From: an uncultured Prevotella sp.
Lineage (GTDB): Bacteria; Bacteroidota; Bacteroidia; Bacteroidales; Bacteroidaceae
Length of the DNA: 64,000 nt
Assembly (NCBI GenBank): GCA_946403845.1
Contig: CAMJBL010000002.1
Location: forward strand, 62,001-126,000
Direction of reading: 5' to 3'
In this document: piece after piece, positions 8,394 through 15,937 of the stretch
Layout of the letters: each line of letters opens with the position of its first letter
How positions within the stretch are numbered: the stretch's first letter is position 1
Translations under genes and position numbers: made by a program
The notes under the pieces: generated by a model
What the model was told of the DNA's origin: nothing
The model's input: the letters and a program-made list of their open reading frames with translations, nothing else
The model's database searches: none

Positions 8394-10286
8394 TTATTCC
8401 TTATTCTCAGCATCGATGGCCTTGATCTTCTCTCGGATGAGATTCATGTCATCCTTCAGTTTCTGGACCTTGCGGTTCATCTCGTCGATGAGGCTATTGC
8501 CTTTCTTGGATGATGCATTGAGGAAACCGAGGTTGTTCTCGTAGGTCTGAACCTCTTGCTTAATGGCCTCATACTGGCGGAACAAACGGGCGCGCTCGTT
8601 GTCGAGGGCATTCTCTCCACGTTCAGCCACCTGCTTCAGACTTTGTTTGAAATTGTTCAGACGGCGCTTGGCCACACTCACGTTCAACTCCTTATAGAGC
8701 TTGTCGAGCACAGCATGGTATTCCTCGTAAAGCTTGTCCTTCTCTTTAAAGGGCACATGACCGATGGCCTGATATTCCTCAACGAGCTTCTGGACCGTCT
8801 CCTGGATATTCTCGCCAGCCTCCTCAGCAGCAGCCTTCAGTTTCTCAATCACCTCACGCTTCTTCTCCAGGTTCTCACGCTCTTCACCGCGCTGTCCGGC
8901 TCCAGCGGCATTGCGGGCATCGAAGAACTTATTGCAGGCACCGAGGAACTCCTCCCAGAGCTGGTCGCCAAGTTTTTTGGGCACCATACCGATGGTCTTC
9001 CATTCTTTCTGGAGCGCGATGAACTTATCGCCTGTAGCCTTCCAGTCCGTGGAATCCTGCAGGGCCTTAGCCTTCTCAATCAGCGCGCGTTTCTTTTCGG
9101 CATTCTCCTTGAAGGTGTCCTTCAGGGTTTTGAAATAGGTGGCCTTCCTGCCAAAGAAGTCGTCGCAAGCAGCACGGAAGCGCTCGAAGATCTTGACGTT
9201 CATCTTCTGAGGTGCGAAACCGATGGTTTTCCACTCTGCCTGTATGTCGATAATCTCTTTAGTATGCTTCTCCCAATCACCGCTGCCCTTGTTCTCCATA
9301 GCAGCGATGGCCTCTACCTTCTCGCAGAGTTCCGTCTTACGGGTCAGGTTCTCCTCTTCTTTGGCACGGACACCTTCGAAGTGTTGCTGATGGCGCTTGT
9401 TGATAACCGTTGAGGCAGCCTTGAAACGGTTCCAGATTTCTTCGCGCTGTTCCTTGGCCACAGGACCAATCTCACGGTATTCTGCATGCAACTTCTGGAG
9501 CTGGTGGAAAGCACTGATGATATCGGGTTCGTCGGCCAGTTTCTCTGCAGCTTCGCAGAGTTTGGTCTTTAAGCCGTAATTCTTCTTGAAGTCATATTCA
9601 CGGGCCTCGCTATTCAACTTGAGCAGGTCGTAGAACTGCTCCACATAAAGCTGATAGTTGCGCCACAACTCATTGGCCTTCTCGGCAGGGACGTTCTTGA
9701 TTTCACGCCACTCAGCCTGAAGGGTCTTGAACTCCTGATAGGCTTTGTTGGCTTCCTCGGGAGAGGTGATCATACTCTTGATCTTCTCAATGATAGCGAG
9801 TTTTTTCTCCAGGTTCACCAGTTTTTCTGCTTCCTGTTCCTTGAAGAGCTTGGCACGCTTCTCCTTGATGATGCCCATTTCGGCCTTAAACACTTCTTCA
9901 TCCTCATCGGGTGTGATCTGATAAGCATCCGGATCGCCGCCACCGTCGATATAGGCCTTCAGATTGGCTTCGCGCTCAGCGATGTGCAGTTTGTAGAAAG
10001 AGGTCTTCAGGTAATCGATCTCCTCCTTTTGAGGCGTTTCGTCACCGTGTGCAATCTCCTTGATGCGGTCGAGCACCTCCTTCTTGGTCTCATAGACCTG
10101 ACGGGTTTGCTCTGGGTCTGCAATAGGAGCCTCTTCTTCAGCAGCAGGAGCCGTTTCTTCGGCAGCGGGTGCCTCTTCTTCAGCGACGGGAGCCACTTCT
10201 GGGGTTTCTACTTCAGGAACAGTCGTTTCCTGGATTGCTTCTTCTTTTACCTCCTGTTCGAGGATGTTGTCTTGAGAGTCCATCAT
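8394..10286 (-). CDS. DUF349 domain coiled-coil protein
   Basis: 630 residues, cytosolic, almost entirely helical. An acidic Glu/Ala/Pro-rich N-terminal segment (residues about 5-60, repeats of APAAEE) precedes five to six tandem DUF349 helical units of about 75 residues. Each has the pattern ..L..EW..IG.VP.....LW..F...C..FF, for example LQKEWKTIGMVPKKLGDQLW. The molecular function of DUF349 proteins is unsettled. The acidic repeat looks like a low-complexity expansion. A promoter-like TAACTTTGAA box near 10365-10375 (minus) would give a leader of roughly 80 bases. Confidence 0.88.
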   Translation of the reverse strand: MMDSQDNILEQEVKEEAIQETTVPEVETPEVAPVAEEEAPAAEETAPAAEEEAPIADPEQTRQVYETKKEVLDRIKEIAHGDETPQKEEIDYLKTSFYKLHIAEREANLKAYIDGGGDPDAYQITPDEDEEVFKAEMGIIKEKRAKLFKEQEAEKLVNLEKKLAIIEKIKSMITSPEEANKAYQEFKTLQAEWREIKNVPAEKANELWRNYQLYVEQFYDLLKLNSEAREYDFKKNYGLKTKLCEAAEKLADEPDIISAFHQLQKLHAEYREIGPVAKEQREEIWNRFKAASTVINKRHQQHFEGVRAKEEENLTRKTELCEKVEAIAAMENKGSGDWEKHTKEIIDIQAEWKTIGFAPQKMNVKIFERFRAACDDFFGRKATYFKTLKDTFKENAEKKRALIEKAKALQDSTDWKATGDKFIALQKEWKTIGMVPKKLGDQLWEEFLGACNKFFDARNAAGAGQRGEERENLEKKREVIEKLKAAAEEAGENIQETVQKLVEEYQAIGHVPFKEKDKLYEEYHAVLDKLYKELNVSVAKRRLNNFKQSLKQVAERGENALDNERARLFRQYEAIKQEVQTYENNLGFLNASSKKGNSLIDEMNRKVQKLKDDMNLIREKIKAIDAENKE

Positions 10287-10420
10287 TTAACTTTTTAGTT
10301 ACTGACTTGAATGATTACGAACACTAATTATGTTGAAAACGCCCGCAAAGGGGCGAAATCAGGGTTCAAAGTTAAGAATAATTTTCGGTTTGACCTAATA
10401 ATTAACATTATTTATACCTC

Positions 10421-11347
10421 TTACACCAGTCGTTTGTGCTTGAAGAACCACCAGCAGATGCCTGATACGCAGATGGAGAGGATGATGGCGATGATGAATC
10501 CCCAGGGCTTTTCCTCCATACCATTGACGAGGTTCATACCAAACATCGAGGTGATGAGGGTGGGAATCATCATGATGATGGTGACGGAGGTCAGCGTACG
10601 CATCACGGTGTTCATATTGTTGTTGATGATACTCTGATAGGTGTCCATCGTCGATTCCAGAATGTTGGAATAGATGAGTGTGGTCTCACGGGCCTGGGTC
10701 ATCTCGATGTTGACGTCCTCGATGAGGTCGGCGTCCAATTCGTCGATCTGGAGTTTGAATTTCAACTTCGACAACAGCGTCTCGTTGCCTCGGATAGAGG
10801 TCTGGAAGTAGGTGAGCGAGTCCTGCAGACGGCTCAGACCAATCAGACTCTCGTTGTTCACTTCCTTATCGAGGTTGCGCTTGGCCTTGTCGACGAGCAT
10901 TGAGATCTGCTTCAGACGCTTCAGGTACCAGACGGCGCTACTGAGGAACAGACGGAAGATCATGTCGACATGGTCGGTGAACCCCTCGCCACGTTTCTGC
11001 TGGAACGAGACAAAGTCGATCATCATGTTCGTCTCGTAGAAGCAGACGGTGATAGTGACATCGCGCTTATGGATGATACCGAGGGGCACGGTGGTATACG
11101 GCGTCCTCGACCGTATCTCCTTGACATAGGGGATACGGAGGATGATGAGCATCCATCCGTCGTCGTACTCATAACGGGCACGCTCGTCGGTATCGCTGAT
11201 GTCCGACATGAAGTAGTCGGGGATATTGAACTTCTCTTCGAGTTCGCGCTGGTCGTCTTCGGTGGGGCATGTCACCTGTATCCAGCAATTGGGCTGCCAC
11301 TCTGTGAGTTGGGTCAGTCCGCCTTGGGTGTTCCAGAAAGTCTTCAT
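10421..11347 (-). CDS. corA: CorA family magnesium/metal transporter
   Basis: 308 residues. An N-terminal cytosolic alpha/beta funnel domain is followed by a long stalk helix and two C-terminal transmembrane helices (about 245-265 and 280-300). The hallmark GMN motif (SMFGMNLVNG) sits at the end of TM1, and the tail is basic (WFFKHKRLV). It forms a pentameric Mg2+ channel in the inner membrane. The gene has its own promoter and an unusual 140-base leader (listed separately), so regulation at translation is likely. Confidence 0.94.
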   Translation of the reverse strand: MKTFWNTQGGLTQLTEWQPNCWIQVTCPTEDDQRELEEKFNIPDYFMSDISDTDERARYEYDDGWMLIILRIPYVKEIRSRTPYTTVPLGIIHKRDVTITVCFYETNMMIDFVSFQQKRGEGFTDHVDMIFRLFLSSAVWYLKRLKQISMLVDKAKRNLDKEVNNESLIGLSRLQDSLTYFQTSIRGNETLLSKLKFKLQIDELDADLIEDVNIEMTQARETTLIYSNILESTMDTYQSIINNNMNTVMRTLTSVTIIMMIPTLITSMFGMNLVNGMEEKPWGFIIAIILSICVSGICWWFFKHKRLV

Positions 11348-11489
11348 TGTGCTAATCCTTTTTTCGTTTGTGAAATGGTTTTAGCGGCAAAGGGATTAGC
11401 AGCCTTGCCACTCGTCCCCCGCCTTTACGAATTGTAATTTTCCGCCGGGTAATCGTCCATATTTTTGTTACTAATTTGGTTTATCGGGT
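11348..11489 (-). promoter_or_regulatory. Structured leader of corA with competing hairpins
   Basis: On the minus strand TGCTAATCC (11401-11393) can pair perfectly with GGATTAGCA (11358-11350), which ends two bases before the corA start codon and would hide the ribosome-binding region. Alternatively GGCAAGG (11409-11403) can pair with CCTTTGCC (11393-11386), placing the first arm in its loop. The two helices exclude each other, as in a translational switch. An 11-codon ORF precedes them. No known riboswitch consensus was recognised. Confidence 0.6.
11425..11460 (-). CDS. Possible corA leader peptide (11 residues)
   Basis: An ATG about 20-30 bases after the predicted transcription start opens a short frame encoding MDDYPAENYNS, ending in TAA 15 bases before the competing hairpins of the corA leader. 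The acidic and proline-containing start (DDYPAE) resembles in kind the leader peptides that sense low Mg2+ in enterobacterial Mg2+ transporter genes. Homology is not claimed; the comparison is inference. No Shine-Dalgarno is present, which is normal in this phylum. Confidence 0.45.
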   Translation of the reverse strand: MDDYPAENYNS

Positions 11490-11521
11490 GCAAAGATAAT
11501 AAAAAAATGCAGATTTGCCAA
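11490..11521 (-). promoter_or_regulatory. Promoter of corA
   Basis: On the minus strand TTGG, 19 bases and TATCTTTGC match the Bacteroidetes consensus. The -33 element lies inside the terminator hairpin of pepD (11507-11533). Confidence 0.72.
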
Positions 11522-11533
11522 AAGAATCTGCAT
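11507..11533. terminator. Terminator after pepD
   Basis: ATGCAGATT and AATCTGCAT form a perfect 9-base stem flanked by A and T runs on both sides. On the minus strand it would end pepD transcripts just before the corA promoter takes over. Confidence 0.75.
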
Positions 11534-11542
11534 TTTTTTTCG

Positions 11543-11640
11543 TGGAGTGGGAAGTGAGGAGTGTGGAGTGAGAATAGTTCAATCTCTTGAGATTTTAATT
11601 TGTAGCAGAGTAATCTCACTTTTCACTCCCCACTCCTCGA
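11543..11640. repeat. GGAGTGA-type palindromic element, intergenic copy
   Basis: The left arm (11543-11575) is iterated GGAGTGG/GAGTGTG-like heptamers ending in GAGAATAGTTC. The right arm (11612-11640) is the inverted ATCTCACTTTTCACTCC-type arm. The roughly 37-base core retains AGTTC and GCAGAG, as in the copies inside rsmA and the flippase gene, but also holds an AATCTCTTGAGATT palindrome. It lies between the pepD stop and its terminator. Confidence 0.85.
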
Positions 11641-11643
11641 TAA

Positions 11644-13101
11644 TTATTTCTCAGGAATATCCTCCAACGCCTTCTTCAGGAGTGTCCAGAAAGGCTCGAC
11701 GGTGGCGATGAGGGCACGCTCTGTCGTGGTGTGAGGTGACTTCATCGTGGGACCAAACGATACGACATCGAGGTGTGGATACTTGCCCAGGATGATCGAG
11801 CACTCCAGACCAGCGTGGTCTACCTGGATGATGCCGTCCTGACCAAAGAGCTCCTTATATTCCTTCAGTAGCAGGTGCAGGATCTCTGACTCCGGGTTGG
11901 GATCCCAACCGCCATACGAGCCGGCTGTCTCCACCTTCATGCCTGCCATGTTGAAACAGCTCTCAAGGGTCTTCACAATATAGTCCTTCATGTCCTCACG
12001 GCTCGAGCGGGCGAGGATCTTCAACGAGGCCTTGCCTTCGCCGATATTGATGATGGCGAGGTTGCTGGAGGTCTCAACGACACTGGGGTAGGAGGGAATC
12101 ATACGGATCACACCGTCGTGACAGCCATAGATGGCGTTAATCAGGTTGTCCTGAATCTCTACGGGCACCTCCATCTTCGGTGTTTCGACATCCTCACAGA
12201 TTACTTCGATGCCACTCTCGATCCCTTTGTACTCGTCGGTGAAATCCTCGAGCCAGTCCTGAGCGAGTTCCTTCAGGGCTTCTACGTTCTCCTTTGGCAA
12301 GGTCAGTACGGCCTCTGCCTTGAAGGGGATGGCGTTACGCATATTGCCACCCTGCCAGCAGGCCAGACGGGCTTCACATTCCTCGATGGCCTCGCGAACC
12401 AGACGCATCAGCAGTTTGTTGGCATTGCCACGACCTTCGTGAATCTCCAGACCGGAATGTCCGCCTCTCAGCCCCTTGATGGTCACCTTGACAGCAGCAT
12501 CTTCGGGATCGGTCTCCACCTCTTTATAGTCGAGGGTAGCGGTGACGTCGATACCACCAGCAGAACCAATCACAAACTTACCCCAATGCTCCGAATCGAG
12601 GTTCATCAGGATATCGCCGTTCAGTTCGCCTGCGGGCAGGGCATTGGCACCAAACATACCTGTCTCTTCGTCAGCGGTAATCAGGGCTTCGATAGGTCCG
12701 TGTTTCAGACTCTTGTCCTCCATGATAGCCATGATGGCTGCCACACCCAGACCATTGTCTGCGCCGAGGGTTGTGCCCTTGGCCTTTACCCACTCACCGT
12801 CGATCCAGGGCTGGATGGGGTCGGTCTCGAAGTTATGGGTACTTTCGGGTGTCTTCTGTGGCACCATGTCCATATGGGCCTGAAGGATGACGCCTTTCTT
12901 TTTCTCCATGCCTGCTGAGGCCGGCTTACGCATTACAATGTTGTCGGCAGGGTCCTTAAAGGCCTCTACACCAGCCTGCTTGGCAAAGTCGAGCAGGAAA
13001 TTCTGTACTTTCTCGAGATGTCCACTCGGACGTGGAACCTGTGTCAGTGCATAAAAATTCTTCCAGATGCACGCTGGGTTTAAGTTTTGAATTTCGTTCA
13101 T
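11644..13101 (-). CDS. pepD: Aminoacyl-histidine dipeptidase (cytosol non-specific dipeptidase)
   Basis: 485 residues, the full M20C length. It hydrolyses Xaa-His and other dipeptides with two zinc ions. Visible motifs: LQAHMDMVPQK (metal His and Asp), TLGADNGLGVAAIMAI, TADEETGMFGA (catalytic Glu and metal Glu), GGHSGLEIHEGRGNA in the dimerisation domain, and QVDHAGLECSI near the C-terminus with the last metal ligand region. The spacers on both sides contain GGAGTGA-type elements, so this housekeeping gene is bracketed by repeats. Confidence 0.96.
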   Translation of the reverse strand: MNEIQNLNPACIWKNFYALTQVPRPSGHLEKVQNFLLDFAKQAGVEAFKDPADNIVMRKPASAGMEKKKGVILQAHMDMVPQKTPESTHNFETDPIQPWIDGEWVKAKGTTLGADNGLGVAAIMAIMEDKSLKHGPIEALITADEETGMFGANALPAGELNGDILMNLDSEHWGKFVIGSAGGIDVTATLDYKEVETDPEDAAVKVTIKGLRGGHSGLEIHEGRGNANKLLMRLVREAIEECEARLACWQGGNMRNAIPFKAEAVLTLPKENVEALKELAQDWLEDFTDEYKGIESGIEVICEDVETPKMEVPVEIQDNLINAIYGCHDGVIRMIPSYPSVVETSSNLAIINIGEGKASLKILARSSREDMKDYIVKTLESCFNMAGMKVETAGSYGGWDPNPESEILHLLLKEYKELFGQDGIIQVDHAGLECSIILGKYPHLDVVSFGPTMKSPHTTTERALIATVEPFWTLLKKALEDIPEK

Positions 13102-13119
13102 AGATTTTTGTTTTTTTTT

Positions 13120-13620
13120 GAGGAGTGAGGAGTGGGGAGTGTGGAGTGAGAATACTCCAGTCCTTTACGTCCAATCACTCTTGATTAATATTTAATTTAT
13201 CGTTTAATGATTTTCTAAGTCCAGACATAACTCTTCCAAGTCTATCAGATATTTCTTCAGCTTTTTGAAGTTCTTCCAATGTAATATATCCAAGAGATTC
13301 TGAAATATCCAACTGACATAATGCTTCTGTCATCGATGCGTAGGAAATTTCAAGGAAATGTATTCTTTCTTTAATGGCCATGCGTCCCATTCCCTCTGCG
13401 ATGTTGGATGGTACAGAGACTGTTGCTCTTCTAAGTTGGTCGCATAATGCATACTGTTCGAAAGAAGGAAAATTCCTGATTAATGAATAAACATAGATAG
13501 TAAATTCTTTCGCAATTTTATACGCATCAAGTTTTTTGTAATAGAAATCGTTCATCTCTTTATCATTAATTATCATTAGCAACACTATTCTCACTCCACA
13601 CTCCTCACTCCACACTCCTC
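13120..13620. mobile_element. Candidate mobile unit: four-helix-bundle gene between GGAGTGA inverted repeats
   Basis: The left arm 13120-13154 (GAGGAGTGAGGAGTGGGGAG...GAGAATA) and right arm 13587-13620 (ATTCTCACTCC...CACTCCTC) are inverted copies of one another, about 34 bases each, made of period-7 units. They enclose one AT-rich gene (13175-13555). The same arms flank only 30-50 bases in the short copies at 11543, 14371 and 15179. No target-site duplication is obvious. Calling it mobile is inference from structure and copy distribution. Confidence 0.6.
13175..13555 (-). CDS. Four-helix-bundle protein (S23/Avd-like family)
   Basis: 126 residues from ATG 13555 (MNDFYYKKLDAYKIA). Family motifs are clear: KLDAYKIAKEF, NFPSFEQYALCDQLRRA, VSVPSNIAEGMGR and FLEISYASMTEALCQLDIS. 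Such proteins are encoded in intervening sequences of 23S rRNA genes, next to diversity-generating reverse transcriptases (Avd), and alone in many Bacteroidetes; they form nucleic-acid-binding pentamers. The gene is more AT-rich than its neighbours and is enclosed by inverted repeats. The frame stays open upstream into the right arm, but that part would be repeat-encoded and is not used as the start. Confidence 0.85.
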   Translation of the reverse strand: MNDFYYKKLDAYKIAKEFTIYVYSLIRNFPSFEQYALCDQLRRATVSVPSNIAEGMGRMAIKERIHFLEISYASMTEALCQLDISESLGYITLEELQKAEEISDRLGRVMSGLRKSLNDKLNINQE

Positions 13621-14708
13621 GTCACTCTCTTTGTAAATGAGAGGACGGCCCAGGCGTAGATGCCGAGGGCGATGACCAAGAGTGTCTGTACGCTATGTAC
13701 GATGAGCACGAACCAGAGGGCCTGCTCATCAGCGACACCATAGAGGATCAGCATGGTTTTGATGGCGAAGTGCCAGGGACCTGCACCATTGGGCGTGGGT
13801 ACGATGACGGCGAAATTGGCCACCACGAACGATACCAGTGCACAGCCGATACCAAGGTTTGCGGTAAAGTCGAAGCAGAAGAACGTCAGGTAGTAATGCA
13901 GGAAGTACATCACCCAGATGCCGATGGAGAAAAACAGGTAGAGCGGCAGGTTCTTGACCCCTTTTAAGGAGAGCACGCCCTCCCAGATACCACTCAGCGT
14001 CATCTTTACCTTATTATATATAGAGACGTTCTTCAGCAACAGGTGCAGAAGAATCAGAACGGCAATGGCGCAGACGCCCGTCACGAGCCAGCCCGTCAAA
14101 GAGAAACTCTCGAGGATATGGTCGAGCGAGGTGCCCGTCTTTTTAAAGAAGGTACCGAAAATACTCATCTCTATCAGCAGGATGATACCAGAATAGAGCA
14201 TCACGATCAGCGTGTCGACAGCCCGTTCCGTGACCACCGTGCCCAATGCCTTGCTGAACGATACCCCGTCGTAGCGTTTCAGGATAGCGCAGCGGGAGAA
14301 CTCCCCGATGCGTGGAATCACCAGACTGGCTGCATAGGAAATGAAGACGGCATTAATACAGGTTGTTGTTCGGGGAGTGTGGAGTGTGGAGTGAGGAGTG
14401 AGGTTACCTTGTAGGGAATTATCTGCCATAGACTCTGCCGCAGAACTATTCTCACTCCTCACTCCACACTCCTCACTCCTCGAGAAAATTGGATCGAGTG
14501 TTTGTTTCCATCGCCAGCCACGGAACATCTGTGCCAGGATACCGAAGGGGAATGACAACAGCATCCAGGTCCAGTTCATCTCCTCTGTCAGCACACGACT
14601 GATGGTCGAGAGATCCTCACCACGGTACATCCACCACAAAATGGCTCCGCCAAGCAGGAAGGGCAGGACGATTTTGACGATGTTGCCGAGTATGCTTTTC
14701 TGTTCCAT
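13605..14708 (-). CDS. Flippase-like membrane protein (lysylphosphatidylglycerol synthase TM / UPF0104 family) with repeat insertion
   Basis: 367 residues with about eight transmembrane helices. Family landmarks: RGWRWKQTL, FISYAASLVIPRIGEFSRC, LGTVVTERAVDTL and PTPNGAGPWHFA. Relatives move or modify lipids; the substrate here is unknown. Between TLDPIF and CINAVFISY an insertion of about 37 residues (SRSEECGVRSENSS...) is encoded by the repeat element at 14371-14482, in a predicted cytosolic loop. The last residues RSVE and the stop codon come from the right arm of the four-helix-bundle unit, so both an interior loop and the C-terminus have been reshaped by repeats. A TACCTTTGC box lies at 14713-14721 (minus). 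Confidence 0.85.
   Translation of the reverse strand: MEQKSILGNIVKIVLPFLLGGAILWWMYRGEDLSTISRVLTEEMNWTWMLLSFPFGILAQMFRGWRWKQTLDPIFSRSEECGVRSENSSAAESMADNSLQGNLTPHSTLHTPRTTTCINAVFISYAASLVIPRIGEFSRCAILKRYDGVSFSKALGTVVTERAVDTLIVMLYSGIILLIEMSIFGTFFKKTGTSLDHILESFSLTGWLVTGVCAIAVLILLHLLLKNVSIYNKVKMTLSGIWEGVLSLKGVKNLPLYLFFSIGIWVMYFLHYYLTFFCFDFTANLGIGCALVSFVVANFAVIVPTPNGAGPWHFAIKTMLILYGVADEQALWFVLIVHSVQTLLVIALGIYAWAVLSFTKRVTRSVE
14371..14482 (-). repeat. GGAGTGA-type palindromic element inserted in frame in the flippase gene
   Basis: The arms (CGGGGAGTGTGGAGTG... and its inverse ending CACTCCTCACTCCTCG) flank a core that on the minus strand reads GAATAGTTCTGCGGCAGAGT and onward. The core differs from the rsmA copy at only a few bases. 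It is translated in the same orientation and frame as the rsmA copy, giving nearly the same peptide. Confidence 0.95.
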
Positions 14709-14729
14709 TGGTGCAAAGGTAATTGTTTC

Positions 14730-14840
14730 TTTGAACTTTGAGCTTTGAACTTTGAAATTTATGATAACCTCTTATATTTTTTTAACTGTCTCACATATCA
14801 AAAAGTTTAAAGTTCAAAGCTCAAAGTTCAAAGTTTATCG
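14730..14840. repeat. Palindromic intergenic element, copy 2 (CAAAGTT heptamer arms)
   Basis: Same element and orientation as 4129-4240, between the divergent flippase and rsmA genes. The micro-frame MITSYIFLTVSHIKKFK is open. Unlike copy 1, the promoter-like end has decayed (TATCATTGAA), and rsmA uses a separate promoter, TTGG-19-TACCTTTGC, at 14893-14924. Confidence 0.85.
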
Positions 14841-14930
14841 TATCATTGAACTTCGTTCGAAGGTACTCACGTTCGGAAATTCTCAAATTCATTTGGAATT
14901 TCGCTCACTTATTCGTACCTTTGCAGCCAA

Positions 14931-15842
14931 ATGAAGCAAGTAAGACCGAAAAAGAATCTTGGTCAGCATTTTCTGACCGACCTGAGTATCGCCAAGCGGA
15001 TTGCCGACACGGTGGATGAACCCTATGCGGAGTTGCCTGTGCTCGAGGTGGGCCCTGGTATGGGTGTGATGACGCAGTATCTCGTGGAAAAGCCCCGTCC
15101 TTTGAAGGTTGTGGAGATCGACCGCGAGTCGGTGGCTTATCTGAAGAAGAGGTTTTCGTGGAGTGAGGAAAAGATCTTGAGGAGTGAGGAGTGTGGAGTG
15201 AGGAGTGAGAATAGTTCTGCGGCAGAGTCTATGGCAGATAATTCCCTCCAAGGTAATCTCACTCCTCACTCCACACTCCTCACTCCTCAAATAATCATGG
15301 GTGATTTCCTCCGGATGGATCTCCGCGAAGTCTTCGATGGTCAGCAGTTCGTGCTCACGGGCAATTACCCCTATGATATTTCCTCGCAGATCTTCTTTAA
15401 GATGCTCGATAACAAGGACCTGATTCCTTGTTGTACGGGAATGATCCAGCATGAGGTGGCTGTCCGTATGGCCTCGCAGCCAGGTAATAAGCAGTATGGC
15501 ATCTTGTCTGTCCTGATTCAGGCTTGGTATAATGTGGAGTATCTCTTTACGGTTGAGCCGTCTGTCTTCAATCCGCCTCCAAAGGTACAGAGTGCCGTCA
15601 TCCGCATGACCCGGAATGCCGTCACCGACCTGGGGTGCGACGAGACGCTTTTCAAGCGGGTGGTGAAAACCACTTTCAACCAGCGTCGGAAGATGCTCCG
15701 CGTCTCCTTGCGACAGATTTTCGATACAGCACACCCGGCTCCGGAGGGCTTTTTCGACGATCCGATGATGACCCGTCGACCCGAACAATTGTCGATTTCT
15801 GAGTTTGTCGAATTGACGAACAAGGTTGCAGCGGCTTTTTAG
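14931..15842 (+). CDS. rsmA: 16S rRNA dimethyladenosine transferase with repeat insertion
   Basis: 303 residues; the family normally has about 260-270. It dimethylates A1518 and A1519 of 16S rRNA using SAM, late in 30S assembly. Motifs: KKNLGQHFL, EVGPGMGVMT (SAM), VVEIDRE, the catalytic NYPY (LTGNYPYDIS) and the C-terminal helical domain with FNQRRKMLR. Between KKRFSWSEEKI and IMGDFLRMD, which are adjacent in ordinary homologues, about 37 residues (LRSEECGVRSENSS...) come from the element at 15179-15288. The site is a surface loop before the GDFL strand, so the enzyme may remain active. The ATG lies 6 bases after the TACCTTTGC box. Confidence 0.95.
   Translation: MKQVRPKKNLGQHFLTDLSIAKRIADTVDEPYAELPVLEVGPGMGVMTQYLVEKPRPLKVVEIDRESVAYLKKRFSWSEEKILRSEECGVRSENSSAAESMADNSLQGNLTPHSTLLTPQIIMGDFLRMDLREVFDGQQFVLTGNYPYDISSQIFFKMLDNKDLIPCCTGMIQHEVAVRMASQPGNKQYGILSVLIQAWYNVEYLFTVEPSVFNPPPKVQSAVIRMTRNAVTDLGCDETLFKRVVKTTFNQRRKMLRVSLRQIFDTAHPAPEGFFDDPMMTRRPEQLSISEFVELTNKVAAAF
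15179..15288 (+). repeat. GGAGTGA-type palindromic element inserted in frame in rsmA
   Basis: The left arm GAGGAGTGAGGAGTGTGGAG... and right arm ...CTCCACACTCCTCACTCCTC are about 34 bases each and inverted. The core starts AATAGTTCTGCGGCAGAGTC. It is the best-preserved copy. A short flanking motif GTGGAGTGAGG at 15159-15169 resembles another arm fragment. Confidence 0.95.
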
Positions 15843-15937
15843 GCCGTTTTCGCACACAAAAACGGTGTGTTCGCACACAATCGATTGATTTACATCAAAA
15901 GAAATACGTTTTTTATGCAAAAGTTGGTAGTAATCCA

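Noticed and set aside
8556..9413. 285-codon plus-strand frame opposite DUF349
   Set aside because: A Leu-rich translation is typical of the antisense of a Lys/Glu-rich coiled coil.
14371..15288. CRISPR array suspected from the GGAGTGA tracts
   Set aside because: Units are 7 bases long without spacers, copies are dispersed and inverted, and no cas gene is present.
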